From an uncultured Lachnospiraceae bacterium (lineage in GTDB: Bacteria > Bacillota > Clostridia > Lachnospirales > Lachnospiraceae): 41,689 nt of DNA. The DNA lies in contig CAJTPU010000029.1 in NCBI GenBank assembly GCA_910578335.1, positions 1-41,689 of the forward strand. The letters are read 5' to 3'. The translations under genes were made by a program, and so were the position numbers. This document shows, piece by piece, positions 8,706 through 15,985 of the stretch; positions within the stretch are counted from its first letter, which is position 1, and every line of letters begins with the position of its first letter. The notes under the pieces were generated by a model. The model had not been told where the DNA came from. It searched no databases and worked only from the letters and a program-made list of their open reading frames with translations.

Positions 8706-9707
8706 TTATACAAGCTGCGCCTGAACAGCCGTCAGCGCTACGACGCCTACGATATCTTCCCAGGAACAGCCGCGGGACAAATCATTTACCGGCTTGGCGA
8801 TACCCTGCAGCATCGGTCCGTAGGCCTCTGCGCCGCCCAGCCTCTGTACCAGTTTGTAGCCGATATTGCCCGCATCCAGATTGGGGAAAATCAAAATATT
8901 GGCTCTTCCTCCCACAGGGCTGCCCGGCGCCTTTGATTTGGCGACGGAGGGAACCAGCGCGGCGTCTGTCTGCAGCTCCCCGTCCAGTACAAGATGCGGA
9001 TATTGCTCCTGTGCAATTTTCGTCGCCTCAACCACCTTATCTACCAGCGCGTGCTTTGCGCTGCCCTTGGTAGAGTGGGAAAGCATGGCAATCACAGGCT
9101 TAGGTCCCACAAGCGACTTAAAGCTCCGGGATGACGTATCCGCAATGGCTGCAAGTTCCTCCGGCGTCGGGTCCTGATTCAGTCCGCAGTCGGCAAACAG
9201 GAACGTACCGTTCTCCCCCTGCTCCTTCATCACCGTATCCATAATAAAAAATGCGGAAACCAGCTTTACGCCGGGCGCCGTCTTTAAAATCTGAAGAGCG
9301 GGACGAAGCGTATCCGCCGTCGAATGGCAGGCACCTGCCACCATGCCGTCTGCATCGTTGTTCTTCACCATCACAATACCAAAAGTCAAATAATCATTTA
9401 ACAGGATTTCCCTTGCTTTTTCCGGTGTCATGCCCTTTGATTTTCTGGTTTCATAAAGTACGTTCACATACTCCTCAAGCCTGTCCGTCGTCTTCGGGTT
9501 GATAACGGTGAGTCCGTCCAGCTCAACCTCCAGCCAGCCGGCGCCATCCATAATCTTTTCTTCGTCGCCAATCATAATAATGTTGGCAATTCCTTCCTCT
9601 AAAATCTTTGCAGCAGCAAGCAGTGTCCTCTTGTCAGTGGACTCCGGCAGCACAATGGTCTTCTTGTCAACCTTGGCACGCTGTTTCATCAAATCAATGT
9701 ATGACAT
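8706..9707 (-). CDS. pta: Phosphate acetyltransferase
   Basis: A 333-aa short-form phosphotransacetylase that converts acetyl-CoA and phosphate to acetyl phosphate and CoA. It begins MSYIDLMKQRAKVDKKTIVLPES and carries the family's VAGACHSTADTLRPALQ and GSPVGGRANILIFPNLDAGN segments. The long N-terminal regulatory domains of the E. coli enzyme are absent, as is usual in Firmicutes. First gene of the pta-ackA unit, behind a sigma-A promoter with palindromes and a cre site upstream. Confidence 0.97.
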   Translation of the reverse strand: MSYIDLMKQRAKVDKKTIVLPESTDKRTLLAAAKILEEGIANIIMIGDEEKIMDGAGWLEVELDGLTVINPKTTDRLEEYVNVLYETRKSKGMTPEKAREILLNDYLTFGIVMVKNNDADGMVAGACHSTADTLRPALQILKTAPGVKLVSAFFIMDTVMKEQGENGTFLFADCGLNQDPTPEELAAIADTSSRSFKSLVGPKPVIAMLSHSTKGSAKHALVDKVVEATKIAQEQYPHLVLDGELQTDAALVPSVAKSKAPGSPVGGRANILIFPNLDAGNIGYKLVQRLGGAEAYGPMLQGIAKPVNDLSRGCSWEDIVGVVALTAVQAQLV

Positions 9708-9752
9708 ATCCCTTCTCCTTTCAGATTTTTCTTTTCAAATTCTCTTGTATCC

Positions 9753-9781
9753 ATTATACTAGATGTGTAAATTGTATACAA
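9753..9781 (-). promoter_or_regulatory. Promoter of pta-ackA
   Basis: TTGTAT (9781-9776), a 17-base spacer and a perfect TATAAT (9758-9753). The -35 box lies inside a 10-bp palindrome TTGTATACAA (9772-9781), so a protein bound there would compete with RNA polymerase. Confidence 0.75.
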
Positions 9782-9796
9782 GGAAAAATATGCGGA

Positions 9797-9810
9797 AAAT
9801 TGTACAATTT
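9797..9810. promoter_or_regulatory. 14-bp palindrome upstream of the pta promoter
   Basis: AAATTGTACAATTT is a perfect palindrome. Its core TTGTACAA resembles the TTGTATACAA palindrome on the pta -35 box; the two centres are 27 bp apart. It is a candidate operator pair for an unidentified dimeric regulator. Confidence 0.45.
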
Positions 9811-9862
9811 CAGATGCATTTTTTTTGCTGTTTTTCCTCAAAAAACGTGATATTTTTAACAA

Positions 9863-9876
9863 TGTAACCGCTTACA
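9863..9876. promoter_or_regulatory. Candidate CcpA cre site
   Basis: TGTAACCGCTTACA fits the catabolite-responsive element consensus TGWAANCGNTWNCW at every defined position. In Bacillus, CcpA activates pta and ackA from upstream cre sites, so a cre in this spacer makes functional sense. It lies about 120 bases upstream of the predicted pta start point, further than the Bacillus activating sites, and about 70 bases before the tmcAL start codon, so it may act on either gene. Confidence 0.6.
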
Positions 9877-9943
9877 GAATATGTTATTTTTTTCACATAT
9901 AAAATAAACATTTTTAGACGTTATTACGTTATAAGGAGAAGTC

Positions 9944-11242
9944 ATGAAAACTGTCGGTATTATTGCGGAATACAATCCTTTTCACAATGGACATCTTTAT
10001 CAGCTTCAAAAAGCAAAAGCGCTTTCGGCTGCCGATTTTGCCATTGTTGTTTTAAGCGGTAATTTTGTCCAGCGCGGCACTCCCGCCCTGTTAGACAAAT
10101 ACGCCCGCTGTGAAATGGCATTGCGCTGTGGTGCCGACTTGGTTGTAGAACTGCCTGTATGCTATGCTACGGGCAGCGCCGAGTATTTTGCCAAAGGTGC
10201 CATTTCCATTTTAGATAAGCTTCAGGTAGATGCTCTCTGCTTTGGAAGTGAATGCGGCAGCATCGGCGCCCTCCGCCGGGCTGCGCAGGTATTGTCAGAC
10301 GAACCGGAAGACTTTCGCGAGACGCTCACATACCACCTGCACAGAGGGTTATCCTTTCCCGCGGCACAAAGCCTTGCCCTGACACATTGTCTTGCAGACA
10401 CCGCGTTTGACGACTCCTTGCTCAAATCCCCCAACAATATATTGGGAATCGAATACTTAAAAGCACTGCTAAAACTTGACAGCCCTATGGAGGTCTATAC
10501 GCTTCCAAGACAAGGGGCAGGCTATTCAGAACGCTCCCTGCCCTCGAAAAAAGACTCCCCTGCTCCAAATTCTCCCCTCCCAAGCAAGGATAAACTGCCC
10601 AAAGAAGAATCCTGCTTCTGCTCCGCCCTTGCCCTGCGGCACCGGCTTTTAGACGGCGGCTCCTGCAAAGAGCTTTCTCCCTTTATGCCCAAAGCCGCCC
10701 TGCAGATTTTGGAACGGGAGCTCTCCTTTGGAAAATCCGTCTGTACAGAAGACTTTTCCTCCATGCTCTTTTACCGCCTGCTGCAATTACAGCCCGACGG
10801 CTATTATGCCTTTGCCGATATATCGGATGCCCTTTCTGACAAAATCAGAAAGCTTTTGGAACACTATATTTCCTGGACGCAGTTCTGCTCTGATTTGCTG
10901 AAATCAAAGGATATCACCCATTCACGCTTAAACCGCTCCCTGCTCCACATTCTCTTAAACATACAGAAGCAGGATTTGGCATATTACGAAGCAGAGGGAA
11001 ATGCCCAATATGCCCGTATACTTGGTTTTCGGGAAGCCTCCCGCGGACTGTTTGCCTGCCTTCCAAAAGACTTCCCCCTTTTGTCGAAGCTCTCCGGCGC
11101 CGCAAAAATACTCTCTCCCGCCGGCATGTGCCAGTTGCGGCAGGACATTTTTGCAGCACATCTTTATGAGAGCGTAAAGGCACAAAAAACCGGCGTTCCC
11201 ATGCAAAATGAGTACCGCCGGCAAATGGTAATCATCACCTGA
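9944..11242 (+). CDS. tmcAL: tRNA(Met) cytidine acetate ligase (YlbM family)
   Basis: A 432-aa nucleotidyltransferase-like enzyme. The characterised Bacillus homologue uses ATP and free acetate to make N4-acetylcytidine at the wobble position of elongator tRNA-Met. The adenylation motif is GIIAEYNPFHNGHLYQL at residues 5-21, followed by LSGNFVQRGTPAL. AAGGAG lies seven bases before the ATG. Around residues 195-225 there is a Ser/Pro/Lys-rich insertion just after the conserved RQGAGY, before the SALALR segment that corresponds to the family's ASAIR motif. It is divergent from pta and ends exactly where the convergent ktrA ends, with no room for a terminator. Confidence 0.9.
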   Translation: MKTVGIIAEYNPFHNGHLYQLQKAKALSAADFAIVVLSGNFVQRGTPALLDKYARCEMALRCGADLVVELPVCYATGSAEYFAKGAISILDKLQVDALCFGSECGSIGALRRAAQVLSDEPEDFRETLTYHLHRGLSFPAAQSLALTHCLADTAFDDSLLKSPNNILGIEYLKALLKLDSPMEVYTLPRQGAGYSERSLPSKKDSPAPNSPLPSKDKLPKEESCFCSALALRHRLLDGGSCKELSPFMPKAALQILERELSFGKSVCTEDFSSMLFYRLLQLQPDGYYAFADISDALSDKIRKLLEHYISWTQFCSDLLKSKDITHSRLNRSLLHILLNIQKQDLAYYEAEGNAQYARILGFREASRGLFACLPKDFPLLSKLSGAAKILSPAGMCQLRQDIFAAHLYESVKAQKTGVPMQNEYRRQMVIIT

Positions 11243-11914
11243 TTACAGCAGCCTGTCCATCTTATTTTTATCTGCCACCACCCAGAGCGACATTTTAGGC
11301 GTCAGCTTTTTATCCGGGTCGATGTCGATAAGTGCCTCGCTGTTTATGCTTTCCTTGATGGCTATGACATTGATTTGATATTTGTTTCTAAGCTTCAATT
11401 CCCGCAAAGTTTTCCCTGCCCACTCGGGCTTGACCTGCACTTCTACCATGCGGATTTTCTGGGAAAGCTCTACAAACTCCAGAAAATTACCTGAGAGCAG
11501 ATTGTGCGCAACACGCACGCCCGACTCCCGCTCCGGTATAATCACGCGGTCCGCGCCTGTCTTTTTCAGTATCCTTGCGTGCATATCCTCCTTCGCCTTG
11601 GCAATCACAAGCTTAACCCCCGCTTCCTTTGCCATAATGCTTGCCATGATGCTTGCGTCAAGGCTTCCTGTTATCGCCACAATCACCGCATCCATATTGG
11701 AGATGCCAAGCGATGCCATCACCTTCCCGTCGCAGACGTCTGCCCTGACCGCATAAGTCACATGGTCCGCTATATCGGAAACCCGCTCTTCGTCCCTGTC
11801 AACGGCAAGCACCTGCGCGCCTGCTGCCGCCAGCTCCATTGCGACACTGCTCCCAAACTTCCCCAGTCCGATTACTGCAAAAGACAGCTTTTCTAAGTCT
11901 TTCCTTTTTCCCAT
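11243..11914 (-). CDS. ktrA: Potassium uptake regulatory subunit (RCK)
   Basis: A 223-aa cytosolic gating subunit of a KtrAB/TrkAH-type potassium uptake system. The Rossmann RCK-N domain starts with FAVIGLGKFGSSVAMEL (nucleotide-binding GxGxFG) and ends near residue 140; the RCK-C (TrkA-C) domain fills residues about 143-223. It contains one RCK unit as in KtrA, where TrkA of enteric bacteria has two. It follows ktrB by 56 bases in the same direction. The stop codon abuts the tmcAL stop. Confidence 0.92.
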   Translation of the reverse strand: MGKRKDLEKLSFAVIGLGKFGSSVAMELAAAGAQVLAVDRDEERVSDIADHVTYAVRADVCDGKVMASLGISNMDAVIVAITGSLDASIMASIMAKEAGVKLVIAKAKEDMHARILKKTGADRVIIPERESGVRVAHNLLSGNFLEFVELSQKIRMVEVQVKPEWAGKTLRELKLRNKYQINVIAIKESINSEALIDIDPDKKLTPKMSLWVVADKNKMDRLL

Positions 11915-11970
11915 ACGGCTTCCCTTCCGCCTTCCGGATGCGCTCTTTTGACAGCCGGTTCTCTTTCCTT

Positions 11971-13359
11971 TTAACCGACCGGAACATCCTCCTCCGGAAA
12001 GCTGTAAATTCCTTTGCTTTTTCTTTTTTTGCCCAATGCGATTGCCAGTGAAATCGGTCCTGTCCTGCCCAGATACATACAGAGTACAATCACAAGCTTC
12101 CCCGCCGTGTGCAGCGTTCCCGTCACATTCCGCGAAAGCCCCACCGTAGCGGTTGCGCTGATGACCTCGTACGCCATGTCCAGAAAATTCCCCTTCTCCA
12201 GCACAAGCATTGCCATTAGCGCACTGCCTACTGCCACCATACTGATTGCCACAACGCCCAGCGCCTTACGAACCGTATCCTGCGACAAGGTTCTGCCAAA
12301 TACCGTATTTTCCTGCCTGCCCCGAATCAGGCACCAGACCGCCAGTACCAGTACCGCCATTGTCGTCGTTTTGATACCGCCCGCCGTTCCAATCGGCGAG
12401 CCTCCCACAAACATACAAATCATGGAGAAAAAGGCACCCGCCTCCGTCAGATTTTCCTGCGGCATGGTGCAAAAGCCTGCCGTCCTTAAGGTCACTGACT
12501 GAAACGCCGACATCAGCATCTGCTTAGGCAGCGGCTTGCCCTGCAGGGTTGCCGGATTATGCCGCTCCAGCATAAAAATGCCAAACGCACCGCCCACAAT
12601 CAGGATTGCCGTAAACAACAATACCAGCTTGCTGTGCAGCGACAGTCTCCGCAAACCGCTGCGCACCCGCTTTTTCTCTTTTACCACATATTTTAGGCAC
12701 GACACAATCTCCCACCAGACCGGAAAGCCCAGCCCTCCCGCAACAATAAGGAACATGGTGGTCAGATTAAACAGGACGTTGCCGTCAAAAGCAAGAAGAC
12801 TGCTTGGTCCCATCAAATCCATTCCTGCATTGCAGAAAGCGGAAACCGCATGAAACAATGCATACCAAATTCCCTTCACGGGACCGTACAGCGGCACAAG
12901 CGTAATTGCGCTGAGCGCCATGCCAATGCCTTCTATCAGAAAAGTACCCGCAAACACTTTCTTCAGGAAACGCAAAAGACCGCTTAAGCTGCTCAGATTA
13001 AATGCCTCCTCCAAAAGGAGCCTGTCCCGCAGCGTAATCTTTTTGCGCAGCAGCAAAAGCGCCGCCGTTGTAAACGCAATAATTCCCAATCCTCCGCACT
13101 GTATCAGCAGCAAAATGACAATTTGTCCAAAAAGACTCCAGTAGCCCGCTGTTTCCACCACCACAAGCCCCGTCACGCACACAGAAGTCGTCGCCGTAAA
13201 AAGCGCGTCGGGAAACGGCGCTGCATGTCCGCTTTTTGTTGCAAAAGGCAGGCTTAAAAGCAGAGTGCCGACTAAAATTGCCCCCAGAAACCCCAGCAAT
13301 ATCAACTGCGTCGGCGTACACCGCCATCTTTTTTTGTCCGTCTCATTTTTCCTTTTCAT
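11971..13359 (-). CDS. ktrB: Potassium uptake channel subunit (KtrB/TrkH family)
   Basis: A polytopic membrane protein, 462 aa from the ATG at 13359, that forms the K+ pore gated by KtrA. Selectivity-filter loops typical of the family are visible: TTSVCVTGL, SAFCNAGMDL, GGSPIGTAGGIKT and SATATVGLSRN. The frame stays open for 38 more codons, overlapping the upstream gene; an in-frame ATG at 13371 is the alternative start. Neither has a strong ribosome binding site, and the upstream stop codon lies 8-20 bases away, so translation probably depends on coupling. KtrB proteins are about 450 residues, which supports the shorter form. Confidence 0.9.
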   Translation of the reverse strand: MKRKNETDKKRWRCTPTQLILLGFLGAILVGTLLLSLPFATKSGHAAPFPDALFTATTSVCVTGLVVVETAGYWSLFGQIVILLLIQCGGLGIIAFTTAALLLLRKKITLRDRLLLEEAFNLSSLSGLLRFLKKVFAGTFLIEGIGMALSAITLVPLYGPVKGIWYALFHAVSAFCNAGMDLMGPSSLLAFDGNVLFNLTTMFLIVAGGLGFPVWWEIVSCLKYVVKEKKRVRSGLRRLSLHSKLVLLFTAILIVGGAFGIFMLERHNPATLQGKPLPKQMLMSAFQSVTLRTAGFCTMPQENLTEAGAFFSMICMFVGGSPIGTAGGIKTTTMAVLVLAVWCLIRGRQENTVFGRTLSQDTVRKALGVVAISMVAVGSALMAMLVLEKGNFLDMAYEVISATATVGLSRNVTGTLHTAGKLVIVLCMYLGRTGPISLAIALGKKRKSKGIYSFPEEDVPVG

Positions 13360-13378
13360 TTTAACACACATTCTAACA

Positions 13379-14743
13379 TCAGTTCTTAAAGCTATGAATC
13401 GGCGCAGGAATCCGTCCCTCCCGATTGACAAATGCATCGCAGGAAAAACGGTTGACCGGCATAATCGGCGCATAGCCCAACAATCCGCCGAATTCCACGG
13501 TTTCTCCTACGCCTTTTCCGATAACCGGTATAATTCTGACCGCTGTCGTCTTCTGATTCACCATGCCAATCGCCATTTCATCCGCAATAATGCCGGAGAT
13601 GGCTGTCGCCTTCACATCTCCGGGAATGGCTATCATATCCAGTCCCACGGAGCAGACACAGGTCATCGCTTCCAGCTTTTCAAGGGTAAGCGCCCCCTGC
13701 GTAACCGCCTCAATCATGCCTCTGTCTTCGCTGACAGGAATAAACGCACCTGAAAGCCCGCCCACATAGGACGAAGCCATCACGCCGCCTTTTTTCACCT
13801 GGTCGTTTAAAAGAGCAAGCGCCGCCGTGGTTCCGGGCGCACCCGCATACTCCAGTCCCATTTCACATAAAATATCCGCCACGCTGTCCCCAACTGCCGG
13901 TGTGGGAGCCAAAGACAAATCCACAATCCCGAAGGGCACGCCCAGCATACGGGAGGCTTCCTTGGCAACAAGCTGTCCCACCCTCGTCACCTTAAACGCC
14001 GTCTTTTTGATGGTCTCGCAAAGCACCTCGAAGCTTTCCCCCCGCACTTTTTGAAGCGCAGTCTTTACCACACCGGGTCCGCTGACGCCGACGTTAATAA
14101 TCTTATCCGCTTCCGTAACACCATGGAAGGCGCCCGCCATAAACGGGTTGTCATCCGGCGCATTACAAAATACCACCAGCTTGGCGCAGCCTAAGGAATC
14201 CGCTTCCTTTGTGTACTCCGCCGTCTGCTTCACGATTTCACCCATAAGCCGCACTGCATCCATATTGATGCCCGTGCGGGTGGAGCCTAAATTGACGGAA
14301 CTGCACACCCGCTCCGTCTTCGCAAGCGCCAGCGGAATGGAACGTATCAAAAGCTCATCCGCCTTTGTCATCCCCTTACTCACCAGCGCCGAGTATCCGC
14401 CGATAAAATTGACGCCGACTTTGTGCGCCACCTCGTCAAGCGTCTCCGCCAGCTCTGCAAAATCTGCCGCCGTCTTGCAAGCCGCGCCTCCCACCAGCGC
14501 AATCGGCGTCACGGAAATCCGCTTGTTCACAATGGGGATGCCATACTCACCGGAAATCTCTTCCCCCACCCTGACCAAGTCCTTTGCCGCCTCATATATT
14601 TTGTCATATATTTTTTGTTTTACTCTTGCAAGGTCAGAATCTATACAGTCTAACAGGCTGATGCCCATCGTAATGGTGCGGACGTCAAGATTCTCCTTCT
14701 CAATCATATTGTTGGTTTCCACCACTTCATATATGTTAATCAT
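13379..14743 (-). CDS. UPF0210 (PFL/DUF711) family protein
   Basis: A 454-aa protein of the conserved DUF711 family, structurally related to the pyruvate formate-lyase fold but without a proven reaction as far as I know. Recognisable segments are MENLDVRTITMGISL-like (here ENLDVRTITMGISLLDC), NKRISVTPIA, SSVNLGSTRTGINMDAV and the GDSVADILCEMGLE loop. Length is normal. It follows a small ACT-domain protein by 20 bases; the same UPF0237-UPF0210 pairing occurs in other Firmicutes, implying the ACT protein senses a ligand for it. No glycyl-radical motif is present, so it should not be called a formate-lyase. Confidence 0.9.
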   Translation of the reverse strand: MINIYEVVETNNMIEKENLDVRTITMGISLLDCIDSDLARVKQKIYDKIYEAAKDLVRVGEEISGEYGIPIVNKRISVTPIALVGGAACKTAADFAELAETLDEVAHKVGVNFIGGYSALVSKGMTKADELLIRSIPLALAKTERVCSSVNLGSTRTGINMDAVRLMGEIVKQTAEYTKEADSLGCAKLVVFCNAPDDNPFMAGAFHGVTEADKIINVGVSGPGVVKTALQKVRGESFEVLCETIKKTAFKVTRVGQLVAKEASRMLGVPFGIVDLSLAPTPAVGDSVADILCEMGLEYAGAPGTTAALALLNDQVKKGGVMASSYVGGLSGAFIPVSEDRGMIEAVTQGALTLEKLEAMTCVCSVGLDMIAIPGDVKATAISGIIADEMAIGMVNQKTTAVRIIPVIGKGVGETVEFGGLLGYAPIMPVNRFSCDAFVNREGRIPAPIHSFKN

Positions 14744-14763
14744 GCCATTTTTCCCCGCCTTGT

Positions 14764-15036
14764 TCAGATTCTGTGCATCTTGTCAAATATTTCTTCCTTC
14801 TGGCATTTGATGATGACGCCAATCTCTTCGCCCAGCCTTGCCAAGTCATCCGCCATATCGCCGTGCTCCTTTGTACCGCCCGATGTATCCACCACCATCA
14901 TCATGTTAAAATAACCCTGCACAATCGTCTGCGCAATGTCCAGTATGTTGATGCGGTTATCTGCAAGATACGTACATACCTTGGCAATGATTCCCACCGT
15001 ATCTTTTCCTACAACGGTAATAATTGTCTTTTTCAT
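14764..15036 (-). CDS. ACT-domain protein (UPF0237 family)
   Basis: A 90-aa protein consisting of one ACT domain, related to the glycine cleavage regulator GcvR. The start MKKTIITVVGKDTVGIIAKVCTYL and the following INILDIAQTI give the beta-alpha-beta pattern and the conserved glycine at the ligand-binding turn. It is probably a small-molecule (amino acid) sensing partner of the downstream UPF0210 protein. First gene of a unit that continues into ktrB-ktrA; the ribosome binding site is weak (AAGGATAAGGG). Confidence 0.9.
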   Translation of the reverse strand: MKKTIITVVGKDTVGIIAKVCTYLADNRINILDIAQTIVQGYFNMMMVVDTSGGTKEHGDMADDLARLGEEIGVIIKCQKEEIFDKMHRI

Positions 15037-15121
15037 GTTTCCCTTATCCTTCTTTCTTAAATTGTATCATCCACACGATATGATTTTCATACTTGCCGCC
15101 AAGCTTTCATTGACCGCTGTC

Positions 15122-15150
15122 ATTGTATCACGCGCCATAAAAAATAGCAA
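15122..15150 (-). promoter_or_regulatory. Promoter of the ACT-UPF0210-ktrBA unit
   Basis: TTGCTA (15150-15145), a 17-base spacer and TACAAT (15127-15122), about 85 bases before the ACT gene. A second TACAAT (15066-15061) lacks a good -35 partner. This separates the unit from the polA-coaE-ftsA-like run upstream. Confidence 0.65.
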
Positions 15151-15169
15151 GAAAACGGCTTTATTCCCT

Positions 15170-15967
15170 TTATATTTCCACAACAGGAGACGGCTCGCTG
15201 CGCTGTGCGACGGAAATGGCAAAATCCTCCGCTTTGTAAGGATTCTCTCCCAGCGTAATCTCCATTCTGACCGACTCATAGGCAAGCTCCGGCATGTTAT
15301 TTTCCTTGCTCAAATGCCCTAAGAGAATTGCCTTCAAATCGTCATGCAGAATACGGCTTAACAGCCTGCCAGAATTTTCATTGGACAGATGTCCCCTGTC
15401 GCCCAAAATCCGCTGCTTCAGGTAATAGGGATAGGGACCCACCTGCAGCATATTGACATCGTGATTTGCCTCCAGCAGCAAGGCGTCCATGCCCCTTAAA
15501 CACTCCACTGTATAATCGTTATAGACGCCCAAATCGGTACATACCGCAACCCGCTTCCCGCCGTAGCCTATCCGATAGGCAACCGGCTCGGCTGCATCGT
15601 GGGAAATCCGCATGGGAGACACCGCCAAGTCTTTTATTATCAGCCTGCTGTCCGCCTCTATTTCATGAAAAAACGACGACTCGGGTGCATTTTTGCCGCC
15701 GTTTTTCAAAATTGCCCCGATGGTTCCCCTTGTTGCAAAAATGGGAATCCCATACTTTCTTGAAAGCACGCCCAGACCTGCAATGTGGTCGGAGTGCTCG
15801 TGGGTCACCAATATACCGTCAATATCGTGTCCGGTAAGACCCAGACTATGTAATCCTGCTTCTGTTTTTTTGCCGCTGATTCCCACGTCCACCAAAAGAT
15901 GCGTGGCTTCGGAACCCACATAAATGCAGTTACCGCTGCTGCCGCTGGCTATACTGCAAAGTCTCAT
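15170..15967 (-). CDS. YycJ/VicX/WalJ-type metallo-beta-lactamase fold hydrolase
   Basis: A 265-aa protein of the MBL fold, beginning MRLCSIASGSSGNCIYVGSE. The metal site THEHSDH lies at residues 55-61, with a further aspartate at CTDLG and a histidine at LLGHLSKEN. The family (YycJ in Bacillus, often beside the WalKR system) is linked to DNA repair exonuclease activity and cell-wall homeostasis. Here it is not beside a two-component system but follows the FtsA-like gene by 18 bases, sharing a unit with polA and coaE, which fits a DNA-related role better. Confidence 0.88.
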   Translation of the reverse strand: MRLCSIASGSSGNCIYVGSEATHLLVDVGISGKKTEAGLHSLGLTGHDIDGILVTHEHSDHIAGLGVLSRKYGIPIFATRGTIGAILKNGGKNAPESSFFHEIEADSRLIIKDLAVSPMRISHDAAEPVAYRIGYGGKRVAVCTDLGVYNDYTVECLRGMDALLLEANHDVNMLQVGPYPYYLKQRILGDRGHLSNENSGRLLSRILHDDLKAILLGHLSKENNMPELAYESVRMEITLGENPYKAEDFAISVAQRSEPSPVVEI

Positions 15968-15985
15968 GTCAATCCTCTCTTCTCT

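Noticed and set aside
13379..14743. Pyruvate formate-lyase
   Set aside because: The family is historically named PFL-like, but there is no glycyl-radical motif and no paired cysteines; UPF0210 is the supported call.
14148..14810. A 220-codon plus-strand frame opposite the UPF0210 gene
   Set aside because: It is a shadow of codon bias in the real minus-strand gene and has no start signals.
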